Shown here piece after piece: positions 25,664 to 34,961 of a DNA stretch of 64,000 bases. Below the pieces are notes generated by a model. The model did not search any database and had not been told where the DNA came from. It saw nothing but the letters and a program-made list of their open reading frames with translations. The translations under genes were made by a program, and so were the position numbers. Within the stretch, counting starts at the first letter, position 1. Each line of letters opens with the position of its first letter. Source of the DNA: CAMCXE01 sp036520615 (GTDB lineage: Bacteria; Pseudomonadota; Gammaproteobacteria; Pseudomonadales; Cellvibrionaceae); contig DATDJI010000098.1 in NCBI GenBank assembly GCA_036520615.1, positions 56,569-120,568 on the forward strand, read 5' to 3'.

Positions 25664-27380
25664 TGAGCATACTCGGTGATTCTTCTTCAACCTGAGCTGA
25701 AACGCGCAACACTTCTTCAAGTGTTGTTATTCCGGTAATCGCTAGATCCAACGCCGATGCAGCCAATGGCCGATAATTAGGATGTTGATGAGCGGCATCA
25801 TTAAATTGTCGTACGGAATTATCCCGCAAGGCATTTGCCATTACGCTGTTAATTTCCAACAATTCAAATACACCCGCGCGACCGTGATAACCAGTGTTAT
25901 AACAATGCGGGCACCCCTGCCCTTTGCGCAAGGCAAGCGGTTTTTGCGATAAATAATTTTGATATTGGCGCAGCACCACCATATCTTGCTCATCAGGGGT
26001 ATGCGGCTGCGCGCAGACTTCACAAATTACCCGCACTAAACGTTGGGCAACAATCGCCTTTAAACTTGAAGCCACTAAATAGGCATCAACTCCCATATCG
26101 ATTAAACGTAACGCGGAGCCAACAGCATCATTGGTATGCAACGTCGAGAGCACCATATGCCCGGTCATTGCCGCCCGTAGCGCAATTTCAGCGGATTCAG
26201 AATCGCGAATCTCGCCCACCAATAAAACATCGGGATCTTGCCGCAAACAAGCGCGCAAAACCTTAGCGAAATTTAATCCAATTTTTTCGTGCACTTGCAC
26301 TTGGCTAACGCGGCTTAGCCTATATTCGACTGGATCTTCAACGGTAATAATTTTACGTTCGGACGTATTTAATTCAGAAATCGCGCCGTAAAGTGTGGTA
26401 GTTTTTCCACTACCAGTGGGGCCTGTTACTAAAACCAAACCGTGCGGCCGCGTAATAATTTGGCGGAATCGCACCACATAAGGCAGCGGCATGCCGACGG
26501 CATCTAATTTGCGCACACCTGCGCTATGATCCAGCAGCCTCATAACCACTGCCTCGCCAAATTGCACTGGCATTGTCGACATACGCACATCAATATTGCG
26601 ATGACCAATTTTTAAATTAAATCGTCCATCCTGTGGCAGCCGTTTTTCTGATATATCTAAGCTTGCCATGAGTTTAAGGCGCACAACCAAAGCGCCACTA
26701 ATGCGTTTTTCATTCATGACCTGTTCGATTAATACGCCATCAATGCGCTGACGTATGCGTAAAACCGCTTCATCAGGTTCAATATGAATATCAGATGCGC
26801 GCGTACTTAACGCCTCTTCAAATATTTTCTGCAGTAATTTAACCACCGGGGCATCAAGATCTTCCGCCGATTGTAATAGACCCGTTAAATCCACTGCGTC
26901 CGTGCCTAATTCTTCATCCAGCTGTTCAGCAAGTGACGCAATTTCACTTGCTCGGCTATAGGCCGTATCCAAAATATCCATCAATTCAGATTCGCGCACT
27001 ACCGCTGGGCGAATCGACGTACGTAAAACCTTTTGTAATTCATCCAAACAAAAAATATCGGTGGGGTCCGCCATGCCCAGTAAAATTCCATCCTGCTCGC
27101 GCTTTAACACCAACACACGGTAGCGCCGCGCGTAGGTTTCGGGCAAAGTTTGAATTAAATCGCGGTCAAACCTAAATTGTTTCAGCTCAACAAACGGATA
27201 ATTTAATTGTTTGGATAAAAACGATAAAAGTGTATTCTCTTCAATAAAGCCCATCACAACAAGCTGCTTACCGAGCTTATTACCGGTATTTTTCTGGCCG
27301 TCCAATGCCAGACGCAATTGATCCTGACTAATAATTTGCTGGGCAACTAAAATATCGCCTATGCGTATACGCTGCTGCAT
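25656..27380 (-). CDS. mshE: MshE pilus extension ATPase with c-di-GMP-binding domain
   Basis: MshE powers MSHA pilus extension and is activated by c-di-GMP. The 574-residue protein begins with two MshEN motifs of the R-L-G-x-x-L-V-x-x-G-x-I type. Residues 6-29 match with Gly replaced by Gln15; residues 35-58 match with Arg replaced by Lys35. The C-terminal ATPase has Walker A G-P-T-G-S-G-K-T-T, the Asp box I-T-V-E-D-P-V-E, Walker B V-L-L-V-G-E-I-R-D and the zinc-binding Cys4 (C-E-V-C and C-P-H-C), all intact. ATG 27380 has GGAG six bases upstream. The spacing to mshN is 72 bases. Confidence 0.94.
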   Translation of the reverse strand: MQQRIRIGDILVAQQIISQDQLRLALDGQKNTGNKLGKQLVVMGFIEENTLLSFLSKQLNYPFVELKQFRFDRDLIQTLPETYARRYRVLVLKREQDGILLGMADPTDIFCLDELQKVLRTSIRPAVVRESELMDILDTAYSRASEIASLAEQLDEELGTDAVDLTGLLQSAEDLDAPVVKLLQKIFEEALSTRASDIHIEPDEAVLRIRQRIDGVLIEQVMNEKRISGALVVRLKLMASLDISEKRLPQDGRFNLKIGHRNIDVRMSTMPVQFGEAVVMRLLDHSAGVRKLDAVGMPLPYVVRFRQIITRPHGLVLVTGPTGSGKTTTLYGAISELNTSERKIITVEDPVEYRLSRVSQVQVHEKIGLNFAKVLRACLRQDPDVLLVGEIRDSESAEIALRAAMTGHMVLSTLHTNDAVGSALRLIDMGVDAYLVASSLKAIVAQRLVRVICEVCAQPHTPDEQDMVVLRQYQNYLSQKPLALRKGQGCPHCYNTGYHGRAGVFELLEINSVMANALRDNSVRQFNDAAHQHPNYRPLAASALDLAITGITTLEEVLRVSAQVEEESPSMLNV

Positions 27381-27452
27381 AGCATCTCCAAAACCTTTTT
27401 CACACCTAAACTGTGTATACCAAACCAGTGGGTCATTGTTTAATTACCTGCA

Positions 27453-28940
27453 TTACTGCATCGGCATATTTAGCTTACGATTAAGAAAATCATTGACAGC
27501 TTGGGTGTGCCCACCTAATTGTTGCGCGCGGAAAAAGGCCATATGTGCCAATGAAGTATTACCAGACGCATCTGCACACACGCCTAAGGCAAGCCAGAGT
27601 CCTGCGTTTTGTGGGTGATGATCGACTAAACGCTGATAAATAATTAACGCCTGTGCTTCTCGACCAGTTTTCTGCAATGCGACGGCTAAAATACGCTGCA
27701 ATTCGGCAGCCTCTAATTGCTTAGCAGTATTTAACCAACTAATAATTTCTTCATACTGCTTTAATCCGAGCAAACCCTGCGCGCGGAACACATCGCGCTC
27801 AGTATTGGTTAAACCGCTGGGGCGCTCTATTAAACTTATTAATTTTGGCCAGGCTTGAGCACTCACCCAACGGTTCGCCAGCCAGCGAACTGTGTCTGTC
27901 GAATCCGTATGCGCCTCGATAAAACTAAGTGCGGATAATTCACTTATAGAATCCTCGTTTAAATCAGCTAAAAAAAGCTGTTCCGTTTTCTTGGACACGC
28001 TAGAGTTTGATACGCTTGCCAGATTATAATTATTTTGCTGTACTGCATTACGCAGCGAACCCTGTGGAGAAGATTTTACAAACAGTGTATTTAATTCCGC
28101 CTTCATAGGAATTTCTGTAGTCGAAAAGTCATCCTGCTGATGGTCGATTTCGCGCGCAGCAGTCTGGGTTATGTTTTTTGACTCACTCAACAACCCTGTT
28201 TCATTGGGCATAGAATTTTGTTGTGTTTGGGCATACTGATCTACTTGCTGGCTAGCATTTACGAGCAGCTGCTGAAGCTGCACGCGCATTGAATCCAAAT
28301 CCTTACTATCAACACCTACAAATTCGGCACGCTCAATGTAACGCCGGACTTTTTCACTATCAGCCTGTGCAATTGCCTCGACGGTCAAAGCGACATATCG
28401 CTGTTTGATTGCAGCAATTCCATCTAAAGCAGCTTGATTATTCGGCGCTTTTAGTAACACCTCACGATACAATTGATAGGCATTTTTTAAAGGCGGATAG
28501 GTTAAGCGATCGGCCAAAAAATATTGTTTTGCCAAATCTAGAATTTGCGACTCTTCTGACGGTGACGGTGACGGAGGTAGAGGTAGAGGTAGAAGTAGGT
28601 CGACCGGAGCTAAGGATCCAGTGAGCGATAACTCGGCACGAGTATTGTTAGATTCGTCCGTGTTATCAATAGAGGGGGCGGTATTAAGTGGTAATTGCAC
28701 TACCTCAACTTGAAATTCGGGTACCGAAATAATATGTTTGGAAAAACCAGCGTGATATATAGATAAAGCACCGTACCCACACATAAAGCCAAAAGAGGCC
28801 AACACAGCAATTTTTACTGAGGGAGAAAATATAAAATGTGTGGCAGATTTAGAATTAACGAAGGATTCGACCCTGATGCGCTCAGGCTGCACCGGCACAC
28901 GCGCGTCTAACTGCTGCAATACGTCGTTGATTAAACTCAT
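27453..28940 (-). CDS. mshN: MshN-like TPR protein of the MSHA operon
   Basis: This 495-residue bitopic protein begins M-S-L-I-N-D-V-L-Q-Q-L-D, the type of N-terminus shared by MshN and related TPR proteins. A transmembrane helix (about residues 42-62) separates a short cytoplasmic tail from a large periplasmic part. A Pro/Ser-rich linker near residues 113-127 is encoded by six-base repeats. TPR-like helices lie near 145-215 and 370-480. MshN is thought to help assemble the MSHA machine. ATG 28940 has GAGGG about seven bases upstream. It follows mshM by 53 bases in the same order as in Vibrio and Shewanella. Confidence 0.82.
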   Translation of the reverse strand: MSLINDVLQQLDARVPVQPERIRVESFVNSKSATHFIFSPSVKIAVLASFGFMCGYGALSIYHAGFSKHIISVPEFQVEVVQLPLNTAPSIDNTDESNNTRAELSLTGSLAPVDLLLPLPLPPSPSPSEESQILDLAKQYFLADRLTYPPLKNAYQLYREVLLKAPNNQAALDGIAAIKQRYVALTVEAIAQADSEKVRRYIERAEFVGVDSKDLDSMRVQLQQLLVNASQQVDQYAQTQQNSMPNETGLLSESKNITQTAAREIDHQQDDFSTTEIPMKAELNTLFVKSSPQGSLRNAVQQNNYNLASVSNSSVSKKTEQLFLADLNEDSISELSALSFIEAHTDSTDTVRWLANRWVSAQAWPKLISLIERPSGLTNTERDVFRAQGLLGLKQYEEIISWLNTAKQLEAAELQRILAVALQKTGREAQALIIYQRLVDHHPQNAGLWLALGVCADASGNTSLAHMAFFRAQQLGGHTQAVNDFLNRKLNMPMQ

Positions 28941-28993
28941 CGTTTACCCTCAGTTTTCACAGCTAATTCCGGCTAAATTTCCCAAATTAACAA

Positions 28994-29908
28994 CTAATAC
29001 CCCAGCCAATTAAATAAAGCACCACTTAGCACAGCAACAACATACGTCAGCCAGTACTTGGCCCCATTACTACCCAATGTCAAACGCGCCAAAGATTTGG
29101 ATTCGGGTGTATCCACAACCGCCGTTCGCACATCACGCCAGCGTACAAAACGATCCCCGCGGCCATAGGCGGCCCATAAGCATTTATGTGCCAATAAATT
29201 AATTAATCGCGGCACGCCTCCACTGGCCAAAAATAGCATTAGCAACGAGAGCAGATTAAATACCCTATCTGCCTGAGGATTTGCAGCGTTTAGTCTAAAT
29301 CGAACATATGAGCAAAGCGCAGAAAAGCCTAAGGGTTTTAATGTCTCGGCAAATACAATACGCTGCTTTAATTGCCGCAAATCTTTACGGTTTAATAACT
29401 CGTCCAACTCTGGCTGACCCAACATTACTACTTGCAATAACTTGCGTTTCTCCGTTTCGAGATTGGTTAATAATCGCAAGCATTCGATAGTTTCTCGCGG
29501 CATCGTCTGAGCTTCATCCAGCACCAGGACCACGCGCTTTTTTTGCATGGCAAGCTCGATAAGCCTGCGACTTATATGCCCCAACAGCTGAAAGTGCGGA
29601 ATATTAGTACAGCCGGGGACACGTATTTCTTGTGCGAGGGTAAGCTTAAGTTCATCAGGACTTAAATGAGGATTGGGAATGTAGGCCGTTACAAAACTCG
29701 AAGAATTTAGCTTTTTAAGTAAAATCCTTCCCAGCAGTGTTTTACCGGTTCCCACTTCACCGATTATTTTAATAAAGCCTTCGCTGTTGTGTAGTGCAAC
29801 CACGAGCGTATTAAGGGCATTTTGGTGACTGTGATAGGCATAAAAATAGCTGGTATCGGGTGTAAGCGAAAAAGGCAGCTCTTTAAATCCAAAAAAACTT
29901 AGGTACAT
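28994..29908 (-). CDS. mshM: MshM AAA ATPase (ExeA/GspA family)
   Basis: This 304-residue ExeA-like ATPase probably helps secretin assembly or cell-wall passage. It begins Y-L-x-F-F-G-F-K-E-L-P-F-S-L-T-P-D. Walker A is G-E-V-G-T-G-K-T (about residues 50-57) and Walker B is V-L-V-L-D-E-A-Q. A sensor region G-G-V-P-R-L-I-N and a short hydrophobic C-terminal segment (about 283-301) follow. Family members often carry a periplasmic peptidoglycan-binding domain after such a helix; here the protein ends at it. ATG 29908 has AAGAGG at good spacing inside the end of mshL, leaving a 2-base intergenic gap. Confidence 0.9.
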   Translation of the reverse strand: MYLSFFGFKELPFSLTPDTSYFYAYHSHQNALNTLVVALHNSEGFIKIIGEVGTGKTLLGRILLKKLNSSSFVTAYIPNPHLSPDELKLTLAQEIRVPGCTNIPHFQLLGHISRRLIELAMQKKRVVLVLDEAQTMPRETIECLRLLTNLETEKRKLLQVVMLGQPELDELLNRKDLRQLKQRIVFAETLKPLGFSALCSYVRFRLNAANPQADRVFNLLSLLMLFLASGGVPRLINLLAHKCLWAAYGRGDRFVRWRDVRTAVVDTPESKSLARLTLGSNGAKYWLTYVVAVLSGALFNWLGY

Positions 29909-29910
29909 AG

Positions 29911-31686
29911 CTACCTCTTATGCAGTTCGTCAGTCAATACCTTTAATCGATCCGAACCCTCTTTTAATTGATCTTGCCAGGTATTTTCGGTGATAACGAT
30001 TGGACGCATTAAAATTACTAATTCGGTTTTATTCCCAGATGAACTTTTAGTTTTAAACAATGTATTTAGCAGCGGAATATCCCCAAGCAAAGGTCTTTTA
30101 CCATTGAGTTTTTTGCTGGTCTCCTGCATCAAGCCCCCCAGCACTACAACTTGCCCGGACTTTGCCCGTACAACAGAATCGCTCTCTCGAACTTCCCGTA
30201 AGGCTAATGGTAAAGAGAATTTTTGATCCCCAACGGTGAGGTTTTTTTGTTGATCCTGCACATCACTTACCATCGGGTGGACATGTAAAATGACATCGCC
30301 GTTTTCAGCAATTTGCGGCGTTACGTCTAAAGATATACCGCTAAAAAATGACGCTAACTCGATATTAGGTGAGTTGGTAGTAGCAGCTGCACTGGATGTA
30401 GTGTTATTTGTTATGCCGGTAACAAAATATTCATCTGAGCCAACCCGAATAACCGCTTTTTGGTTATTGACGGTACTCACGCGCGGGCTCGATAAAACTT
30501 GTACATCTCCCTGGGTTTGCAACAAAGAAAGTAATTTTGAAATATCATTTACCTGCAGCATTGATGCAAATACGCCGCCGGTTTTTTCCGCATATGTGCT
30601 TCCAATTGTCGTGTCAACGCCGTTGACGTCTGTATAGCTGCGGTTGGCCTCACCCCAGGGGCGCCAGCGATCGACAGTAGCGCCGTCGCCATTAATACCA
30701 AATCCAGGCTGTATGTTATAGCCGTAAATTAATTGCCCACTGATCGCGTTCCAATTTACTCCTGATTCAAAACCATTATTAAGTCGCACCTCAAGGATTT
30801 TTGTTTCTAAAATAACTTGCCGTTTAATGCTCAGCTCTGATTGTTCAAGAAAATTACGCACAGCATTAACATCTTTTGGCAGTGCTTTGACGACGACCAA
30901 GCCTGCGGCCGGATTTACAATAACCGAGCGCCCCTCTTCACGGCCCACGATCGCCTCAAGAGAATTTTGTAAATCTGCCCAAAAATGGCTTTCATGTTTA
31001 GTTTGCACCCGCGCGCCGGAATTATTTTCTTCGGTGTTATTTTCCTTTTGTGCGGAGCTGCCCGTGGCGGCGTCGGATGAAGAACCTGATGCTGAATTAG
31101 ACGCTGACCCTATATTAACCTGCGTATCAGTTTGTCCGCGCCTAATAACATCAATGTTATTAATTTGAAATACCTGCGTGCGCATCTGCCGTGCATACAC
31201 AGTATAAATTGAGCCTTGCTTATGGTATTCATAACCAAACATGTCACGGGAGATATCCATGACTTCATCAAGCGTCACTTGTCGCAATTGCAGGCTAACA
31301 GCACCGGAAACGTCTGGATCAGTTACAATATTAACGCCAGCATCAGAGGCCAATGCATTAAAAAATGTGCGTGCGGCCATATTATTTACAGCCACATCAA
31401 ATCGACGCGGATTATTTTTCTCGTTTAATCGGTTATCTGCTACGGCATCTTGAACCTCCGCAGGAACAGCCAGCTTTTCCTGCGCGGTCATTTTATTAAT
31501 TTCTGTGTCAAGCTGAGATGATGCATTTTTATTATTCGCACAACCAGTTGCACACAAAAAACACGCACAACTTAGCGATGCAATAATTAATCGCACCCAG
31601 GATGCACCATCGCTGAGGACGTTTTTTTTTGCATTATCGTTCAGCCGCCTTTTTAGTTGGCGGTCGTTCCGTTTTTCACACCACAT
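29911..31686 (-). CDS. mshL: MshL outer-membrane secretin
   Basis: MshL forms the outer-membrane ring through which the MSHA pilus passes. The 591-residue protein has a lipoprotein signal with lipobox A-T-G-C (Cys49), after a longer than usual basic N-region of about 30 residues. A secretin N-terminal domain (about 95-185) follows, then a Ser/Ala/Thr-rich low-complexity insert (near 195-225). The secretin domain (about 290-570) has V-P-type beta blocks such as V-V-L-G-G-L-M and P-L-L-G-D-I-P. The start ATG 31686 lies 9 bases after mshK; a shorter start nearer the hydrophobic core is possible. It is co-oriented and tightly packed in the MSHA operon. Confidence 0.93.
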   Translation of the reverse strand: MWCEKRNDRQLKRRLNDNAKKNVLSDGASWVRLIIASLSCACFLCATGCANNKNASSQLDTEINKMTAQEKLAVPAEVQDAVADNRLNEKNNPRRFDVAVNNMAARTFFNALASDAGVNIVTDPDVSGAVSLQLRQVTLDEVMDISRDMFGYEYHKQGSIYTVYARQMRTQVFQINNIDVIRRGQTDTQVNIGSASNSASGSSSDAATGSSAQKENNTEENNSGARVQTKHESHFWADLQNSLEAIVGREEGRSVIVNPAAGLVVVKALPKDVNAVRNFLEQSELSIKRQVILETKILEVRLNNGFESGVNWNAISGQLIYGYNIQPGFGINGDGATVDRWRPWGEANRSYTDVNGVDTTIGSTYAEKTGGVFASMLQVNDISKLLSLLQTQGDVQVLSSPRVSTVNNQKAVIRVGSDEYFVTGITNNTTSSAAATTNSPNIELASFFSGISLDVTPQIAENGDVILHVHPMVSDVQDQQKNLTVGDQKFSLPLALREVRESDSVVRAKSGQVVVLGGLMQETSKKLNGKRPLLGDIPLLNTLFKTKSSSGNKTELVILMRPIVITENTWQDQLKEGSDRLKVLTDELHKR

Positions 31687-31695
31687 GACTGCTGA

Positions 31696-32058
31696 TCACT
31701 CCGGCTTATGGTTTACCGTATTTTTGGTTAGGCTTGGATACATAGGTACGTGCAACACCTTTCCATCGCGCTTTAGCACAATTGAAGAAGCTTCCACTAT
31801 TGCTACCTGCCAGCCATCTATTAAATCCTGCTCTTTATACCAGCGCCCATTTAACAGGGCTTTTTTTCCTTCATCGCTAATTAAAATGCCTTCTAAAATC
31901 CACCGCGGCCCGGCTACTTTTGTTACCGCTCTCGCACCACTCACGATGGAAGTATGCGCACTATTAAACGGTGCGGTGGGATCTCTGAGCCCCGCCTCAT
32001 CGCCTGATGCTTGCACGCATACACACATCAACATTGCTGCGTAAATTCGACTATTCAT
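31696..32058 (-). CDS. mshK: MshK-like pilus biogenesis protein
   Basis: This 120-residue exported protein has a short hydrophobic signal (residues 5-17) and a mature part beginning near the D-P-T-A-P motif typical of MshK and PilP-like pilotin or linker proteins. A single small beta domain follows, with W-I-L-E-G-I-L-I-S and L-L-N-G-R-W-Y-K-E-Q-D. It probably links the inner-membrane MshI/J complex to the MshL secretin. It overlaps mshJ by 8 bases. The identification rests on position in the operon and the D-P-T-A-P motif, since this family is poorly conserved. Confidence 0.8.
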   Translation of the reverse strand: MNSRIYAAMLMCVCVQASGDEAGLRDPTAPFNSAHTSIVSGARAVTKVAGPRWILEGILISDEGKKALLNGRWYKEQDLIDGWQVAIVEASSIVLKRDGKVLHVPMYPSLTKNTVNHKPE

Positions 32059-32761
32059 TTAAATGTCTTTCAATTGATAAGCTATATACACGCATTTCCA
32101 CCACCGCATCTGGATGCTGAGCAACGCTGTAATGAAGCGCTTCCCAATAAAATCGCCAATGGGTGGCTTCTAGACGTTTTAAATAATTTAAAATTTGAAA
32201 ATAATTTCCTTTCAGTCGCAACGACACATATTGTCGATAAATACGCAGCTGAGCCACCGGCGCTTTATTAATCTTACCGGCTTTTTCCTGTCGTACCATT
32301 GCGTCTCCGGGTAGAGGAATTGATTGCGGCACGTCTGTAGCTAAGCTTTCTAACTGCAATCCATCAGTTAATATCAGCATTTCCTGCAGCATGGAAGCCA
32401 GCTGATTGGCTGATACCAGCCCTGCAGATAAATCAATAATTTCTTTATCTAGTGCATCTAGCTGTATGTTCATATTATCGAAATCCTTTTTTAACAAAAG
32501 TGACGGATCAGTCGTCAAAACCTTTGTTAATACAGCATCCTCTGCCTTAAGCGATTCTAATTGCTTTTTTTGCGTTTCGACATCCACATTTAACTGCGTA
32601 TATCTACGCTGAGCAGGCCCTAATAATGCGAGTTCAAAAATCATGTATATGGCGGCAAATAACGAGAAAATTATCAGTAGGCGCTCGCGCGCAAGGAGAC
32701 TGTTAAATTTTTTCTCCCATTGCTTTAACTGAGCGATCATACGACTATCGACTCTGCCCAT
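32051..32761 (-). CDS. mshJ: MshJ-like (PilO-family) inner-membrane protein
   Basis: This 236-residue bitopic protein has one transmembrane helix (about residues 28-47), a coiled-coil region (about 52-110) and a periplasmic alpha/beta domain with N-Y-F-Q-I-L-N-Y-L-K-R-L-E. That block is typical of PilO and MshJ. It would pair with the PilN-like protein encoded just upstream. ATG 32761 overlaps the upstream gene by 17 bases; ATG 32740 (M-I-A-Q-L-K) is an alternative. Neither has a good Shine-Dalgarno sequence, in keeping with coupled translation. Confidence 0.85.
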   Translation of the reverse strand: MGRVDSRMIAQLKQWEKKFNSLLARERLLIIFSLFAAIYMIFELALLGPAQRRYTQLNVDVETQKKQLESLKAEDAVLTKVLTTDPSLLLKKDFDNMNIQLDALDKEIIDLSAGLVSANQLASMLQEMLILTDGLQLESLATDVPQSIPLPGDAMVRQEKAGKINKAPVAQLRIYRQYVSLRLKGNYFQILNYLKRLEATHWRFYWEALHYSVAQHPDAVVEMRVYSLSIERHLNE

Positions 32762-33389
32762 TACTGGGAAGCTGCTGAGCCGACTCTTCTATGCCAGTCA
32801 TAATTTTTTCATTCCATTCTCCATAACTAAACTCCATTTGGTTTCCAGTTGTTTTACTCAATTTTAATGCCCCGAAATTAATATTCGCCATCGCAGCGTC
32901 CTGCTGCAGTGCTTTAATATATTCAGGCACTGCATCAACACGGCTAGTCATTCCATGTAAATAGAGATTGTGCCCGCCTGCACCCAGACCAAATTCGCTT
33001 AAAAACAAATCTTTTAAGGCAGCTTTTGACAGCGCAGTGAACAGCGCCGAAAATCCTTGATCGTTACCAAAGGCATTGCTACTAATAAGTTGTTTTATAT
33101 AGGTACGGTTATCAATGGCTATGCGCACTTGATTTGCAGATTCTTCCAGCAGCGTTTTATCACCGGGCTTACCCAGAGTTTTTAACCGGCTTAATTTTGT
33201 TTCTTCGTTACGCACGTCGCTTATTGCAGAATCTACTGCACTTTGCATATTGTTGACACGCGATTGCAACAAACCCGCCCACACCCCCATGATCAGCACA
33301 AATACTCCAGTAATTAATAGCAGCGGACGTGCTGCCATGGGATCAAATTTAGGCCTTAATTCCTTTAAATACAGGTTGACCTGTTGCAT
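32745..33389 (-). CDS. PilN-like inner-membrane protein of the MSHA operon
   Basis: This 214-residue bitopic protein starts M-Q-Q-V-N-L-Y, the short cytoplasmic peptide by which PilN-type proteins dock on PilM. A transmembrane helix (about 22-42), a coiled coil (about 45-80) and a periplasmic domain follow. In MSHA operons the equivalent gene is the second mshI gene. Its ATG follows the stop of the PilM-like gene directly (TAAATG), a sign of strict coupling. It is probably one part of the alignment complex MshI-PilN-like-MshJ-MshK. Confidence 0.84.
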   Translation of the reverse strand: MQQVNLYLKELRPKFDPMAARPLLLITGVFVLIMGVWAGLLQSRVNNMQSAVDSAISDVRNEETKLSRLKTLGKPGDKTLLEESANQVRIAIDNRTYIKQLISSNAFGNDQGFSALFTALSKAALKDLFLSEFGLGAGGHNLYLHGMTSRVDAVPEYIKALQQDAAMANINFGALKLSKTTGNQMEFSYGEWNEKIMTGIEESAQQLPSNGQSR

Positions 33390-34316
33390 TTAGGCAAACT
33401 CCTGACGCATAGCAGCCCCTAACGCTCCCAACCCGATTTGCATAATTCCGCTATCAAATTCTGCATCTAAGGCCACCGCGCCGGAAAAATCCAAAAATTG
33501 CAGCGGTACTGATAATATTTTTCGTAAGCTCTCAGTTATTTTTTCGTCAGCGATATTTTCACCGCCCAAATAGATAACCACAGGGCTTAGCTGGCCCATT
33601 TGACGCTCGTAATAATCTACAGAGCGCTGCAGTTCAAGTGCTAAAGATTCAACCGGTAAATCATCAAGCAGGCCACCGCCATAATTTAAATCAAATTGAC
33701 GCGATAAATACATGTCACCTGCGCGGTAAATCGATACGGAGCCCGCACCTTGACGAATGCGCGCTATAGCAACGCCACGCTGGTCAAATTGCGGATCAAT
33801 CAAATTAATTGCTAAATTGCGCAATGCCAACTCGGCTATATCAATAGCAAGCAACTTAAGTTCACACTGTTTTACATTTTCAATTAATTCCTGCAAATAG
33901 ATTTTATTAACCACAACCACATAGATCATTTTGCGATTTCCACGTGCACTATCATTCGGTACGTGAAATACATCTACCACTAGTTGATCCAGCGGCTGAC
34001 TTACTAAATCTTTTAGCCGCCACTTCATCGCATTAGCTAGCTCCGCAGGAGGAACGTCCGGCGCTTCCAATAAATAAAGGTGATAACGGCTTTGCGGAAG
34101 TACTACATTGCAGGGCTTATTTTTTAATTTATTCTGTCTAATGTAAGCGCGCAGCTGGATAAAGCGCTGTTTATCATCATCTCCCGGCAAAAAAGCCAAC
34201 CCGGTAATATGCGGCAATTGATTCTTTAACACCTTTACTGCTACTGCGATGCCGTCGGCCTGCAATTCCAAACCCACAATGCTTTGAGGCTGAGCCTGAT
34301 TTACTCTTAACAACAC
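33390..34316 (-). CDS. mshI: MshI (PilM-like) cytoplasmic pilus protein
   Basis: This 308-residue cytoplasmic protein has the actin-like PilM fold. It carries the segments I-V-G-L-E-L-Q-A-D-G near the N-terminus, K-W-R-L-K-D-L-V, I-D-I-A-E-L-A-L-R-N and Y-L-G-G-E-N-I-A. Classical PilM nucleotide motifs are degenerate, as is usual in MshI. The frame is open to TTG 34343, but GTG 34316 lies seven bases after AAAGGGGG and is preferred; ATG is not available. It is the first gene of the - strand MSHA block. The mshH (csrD) gene found before it in Vibrio is absent, and trmL is divergent 140 bases away. Confidence 0.85.
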   Translation of the reverse strand: MLLRVNQAQPQSIVGLELQADGIAVAVKVLKNQLPHITGLAFLPGDDDKQRFIQLRAYIRQNKLKNKPCNVVLPQSRYHLYLLEAPDVPPAELANAMKWRLKDLVSQPLDQLVVDVFHVPNDSARGNRKMIYVVVVNKIYLQELIENVKQCELKLLAIDIAELALRNLAINLIDPQFDQRGVAIARIRQGAGSVSIYRAGDMYLSRQFDLNYGGGLLDDLPVESLALELQRSVDYYERQMGQLSPVVIYLGGENIADEKITESLRKILSVPLQFLDFSGAVALDAEFDSGIMQIGLGALGAAMRQEFA

Positions 34317-34456
34317 GGCGTAGCCCCCTTTCGTCCTGCGCAAGTGCTCTGCTGTTATTTACTTAGCTATCAACACTTAAAATTGATATTTATCGAATAT
34401 CCTTTAGTATAGCCAGCACTTTGGATTTCGCTCTTTTTCTGCAGTTTTACTTATAT

Positions 34457-34921
34457 ATGATTCACATCGTGTTATTCGAACCTGAAATACCCCCCAACAC
34501 TGGCAATATCATTCGGCTATGTGCAAACACCGGGTGCCAGCTAAATTTAATAGAGCCGCTAGGTTTTGCGTTGGACGATAAAAAATTGCGGCGCGCAGGC
34601 CTGGATTACGCGGAATGGAAGGATATAAAGATATATAAAAGCTGGGAGGATTTTTTGGCTCAGTTAGCGCCAAAACGATGGTTTGCGATTACTACAAAGG
34701 GATCCCGCAGCTACGCGGAAATTGAATTTCAAACTGATGATGCGCTGGTTTTCGGCCCAGAGTCACGCGGGCTTCCACCTAATATTTTAGATGCGGCAAC
34801 GTATGATCGACGCCTGAGAATTCCCATGCGGCCTGACAGCCGCAGCATGAATTTATCCAACGCGGTATCCGTAATTACCTATGAGGCCTGGAGGCAACTC
34901 AACTTTTGCGGCGGCGCTTAG
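34457..34921 (+). CDS. trmL: tRNA (cytidine/uridine-34 2'-O)-methyltransferase TrmL
   Basis: TrmL methylates the ribose of the wobble base in two tRNA-Leu species using S-adenosylmethionine. The 154-residue SPOUT protein begins M-I-H-I-V-L-F-E-P-E-I-P-P-N-T-G-N. It contains L-R-R-A-G-L-D-Y, F-G-P-E-S-R-G-L-P and the knot motif S-M-N-L-S-N-A-V-S-V, so it is complete. A TTG at 34421 would add 12 residues, but the ATG at 34457 matches the family start. No clear Shine-Dalgarno sequence is present. It converges on bolA with 40 bases between the genes. Confidence 0.95.
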   Translation: MIHIVLFEPEIPPNTGNIIRLCANTGCQLNLIEPLGFALDDKKLRRAGLDYAEWKDIKIYKSWEDFLAQLAPKRWFAITTKGSRSYAEIEFQTDDALVFGPESRGLPPNILDAATYDRRLRIPMRPDSRSMNLSNAVSVITYEAWRQLNFCGGA

Positions 34922-34961
34922 CAAAAAATATAAGCTATCACTCTAGCGCCTACCCGCTCAC

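Noticed and set aside
28561..28606. Six-base microsatellite as a phase-variation tract in mshN
   Set aside because: The unit is a multiple of three (GGTAGA/GGTGAC-like), so changes keep frame; it only alters a Pro/Ser-rich linker length.
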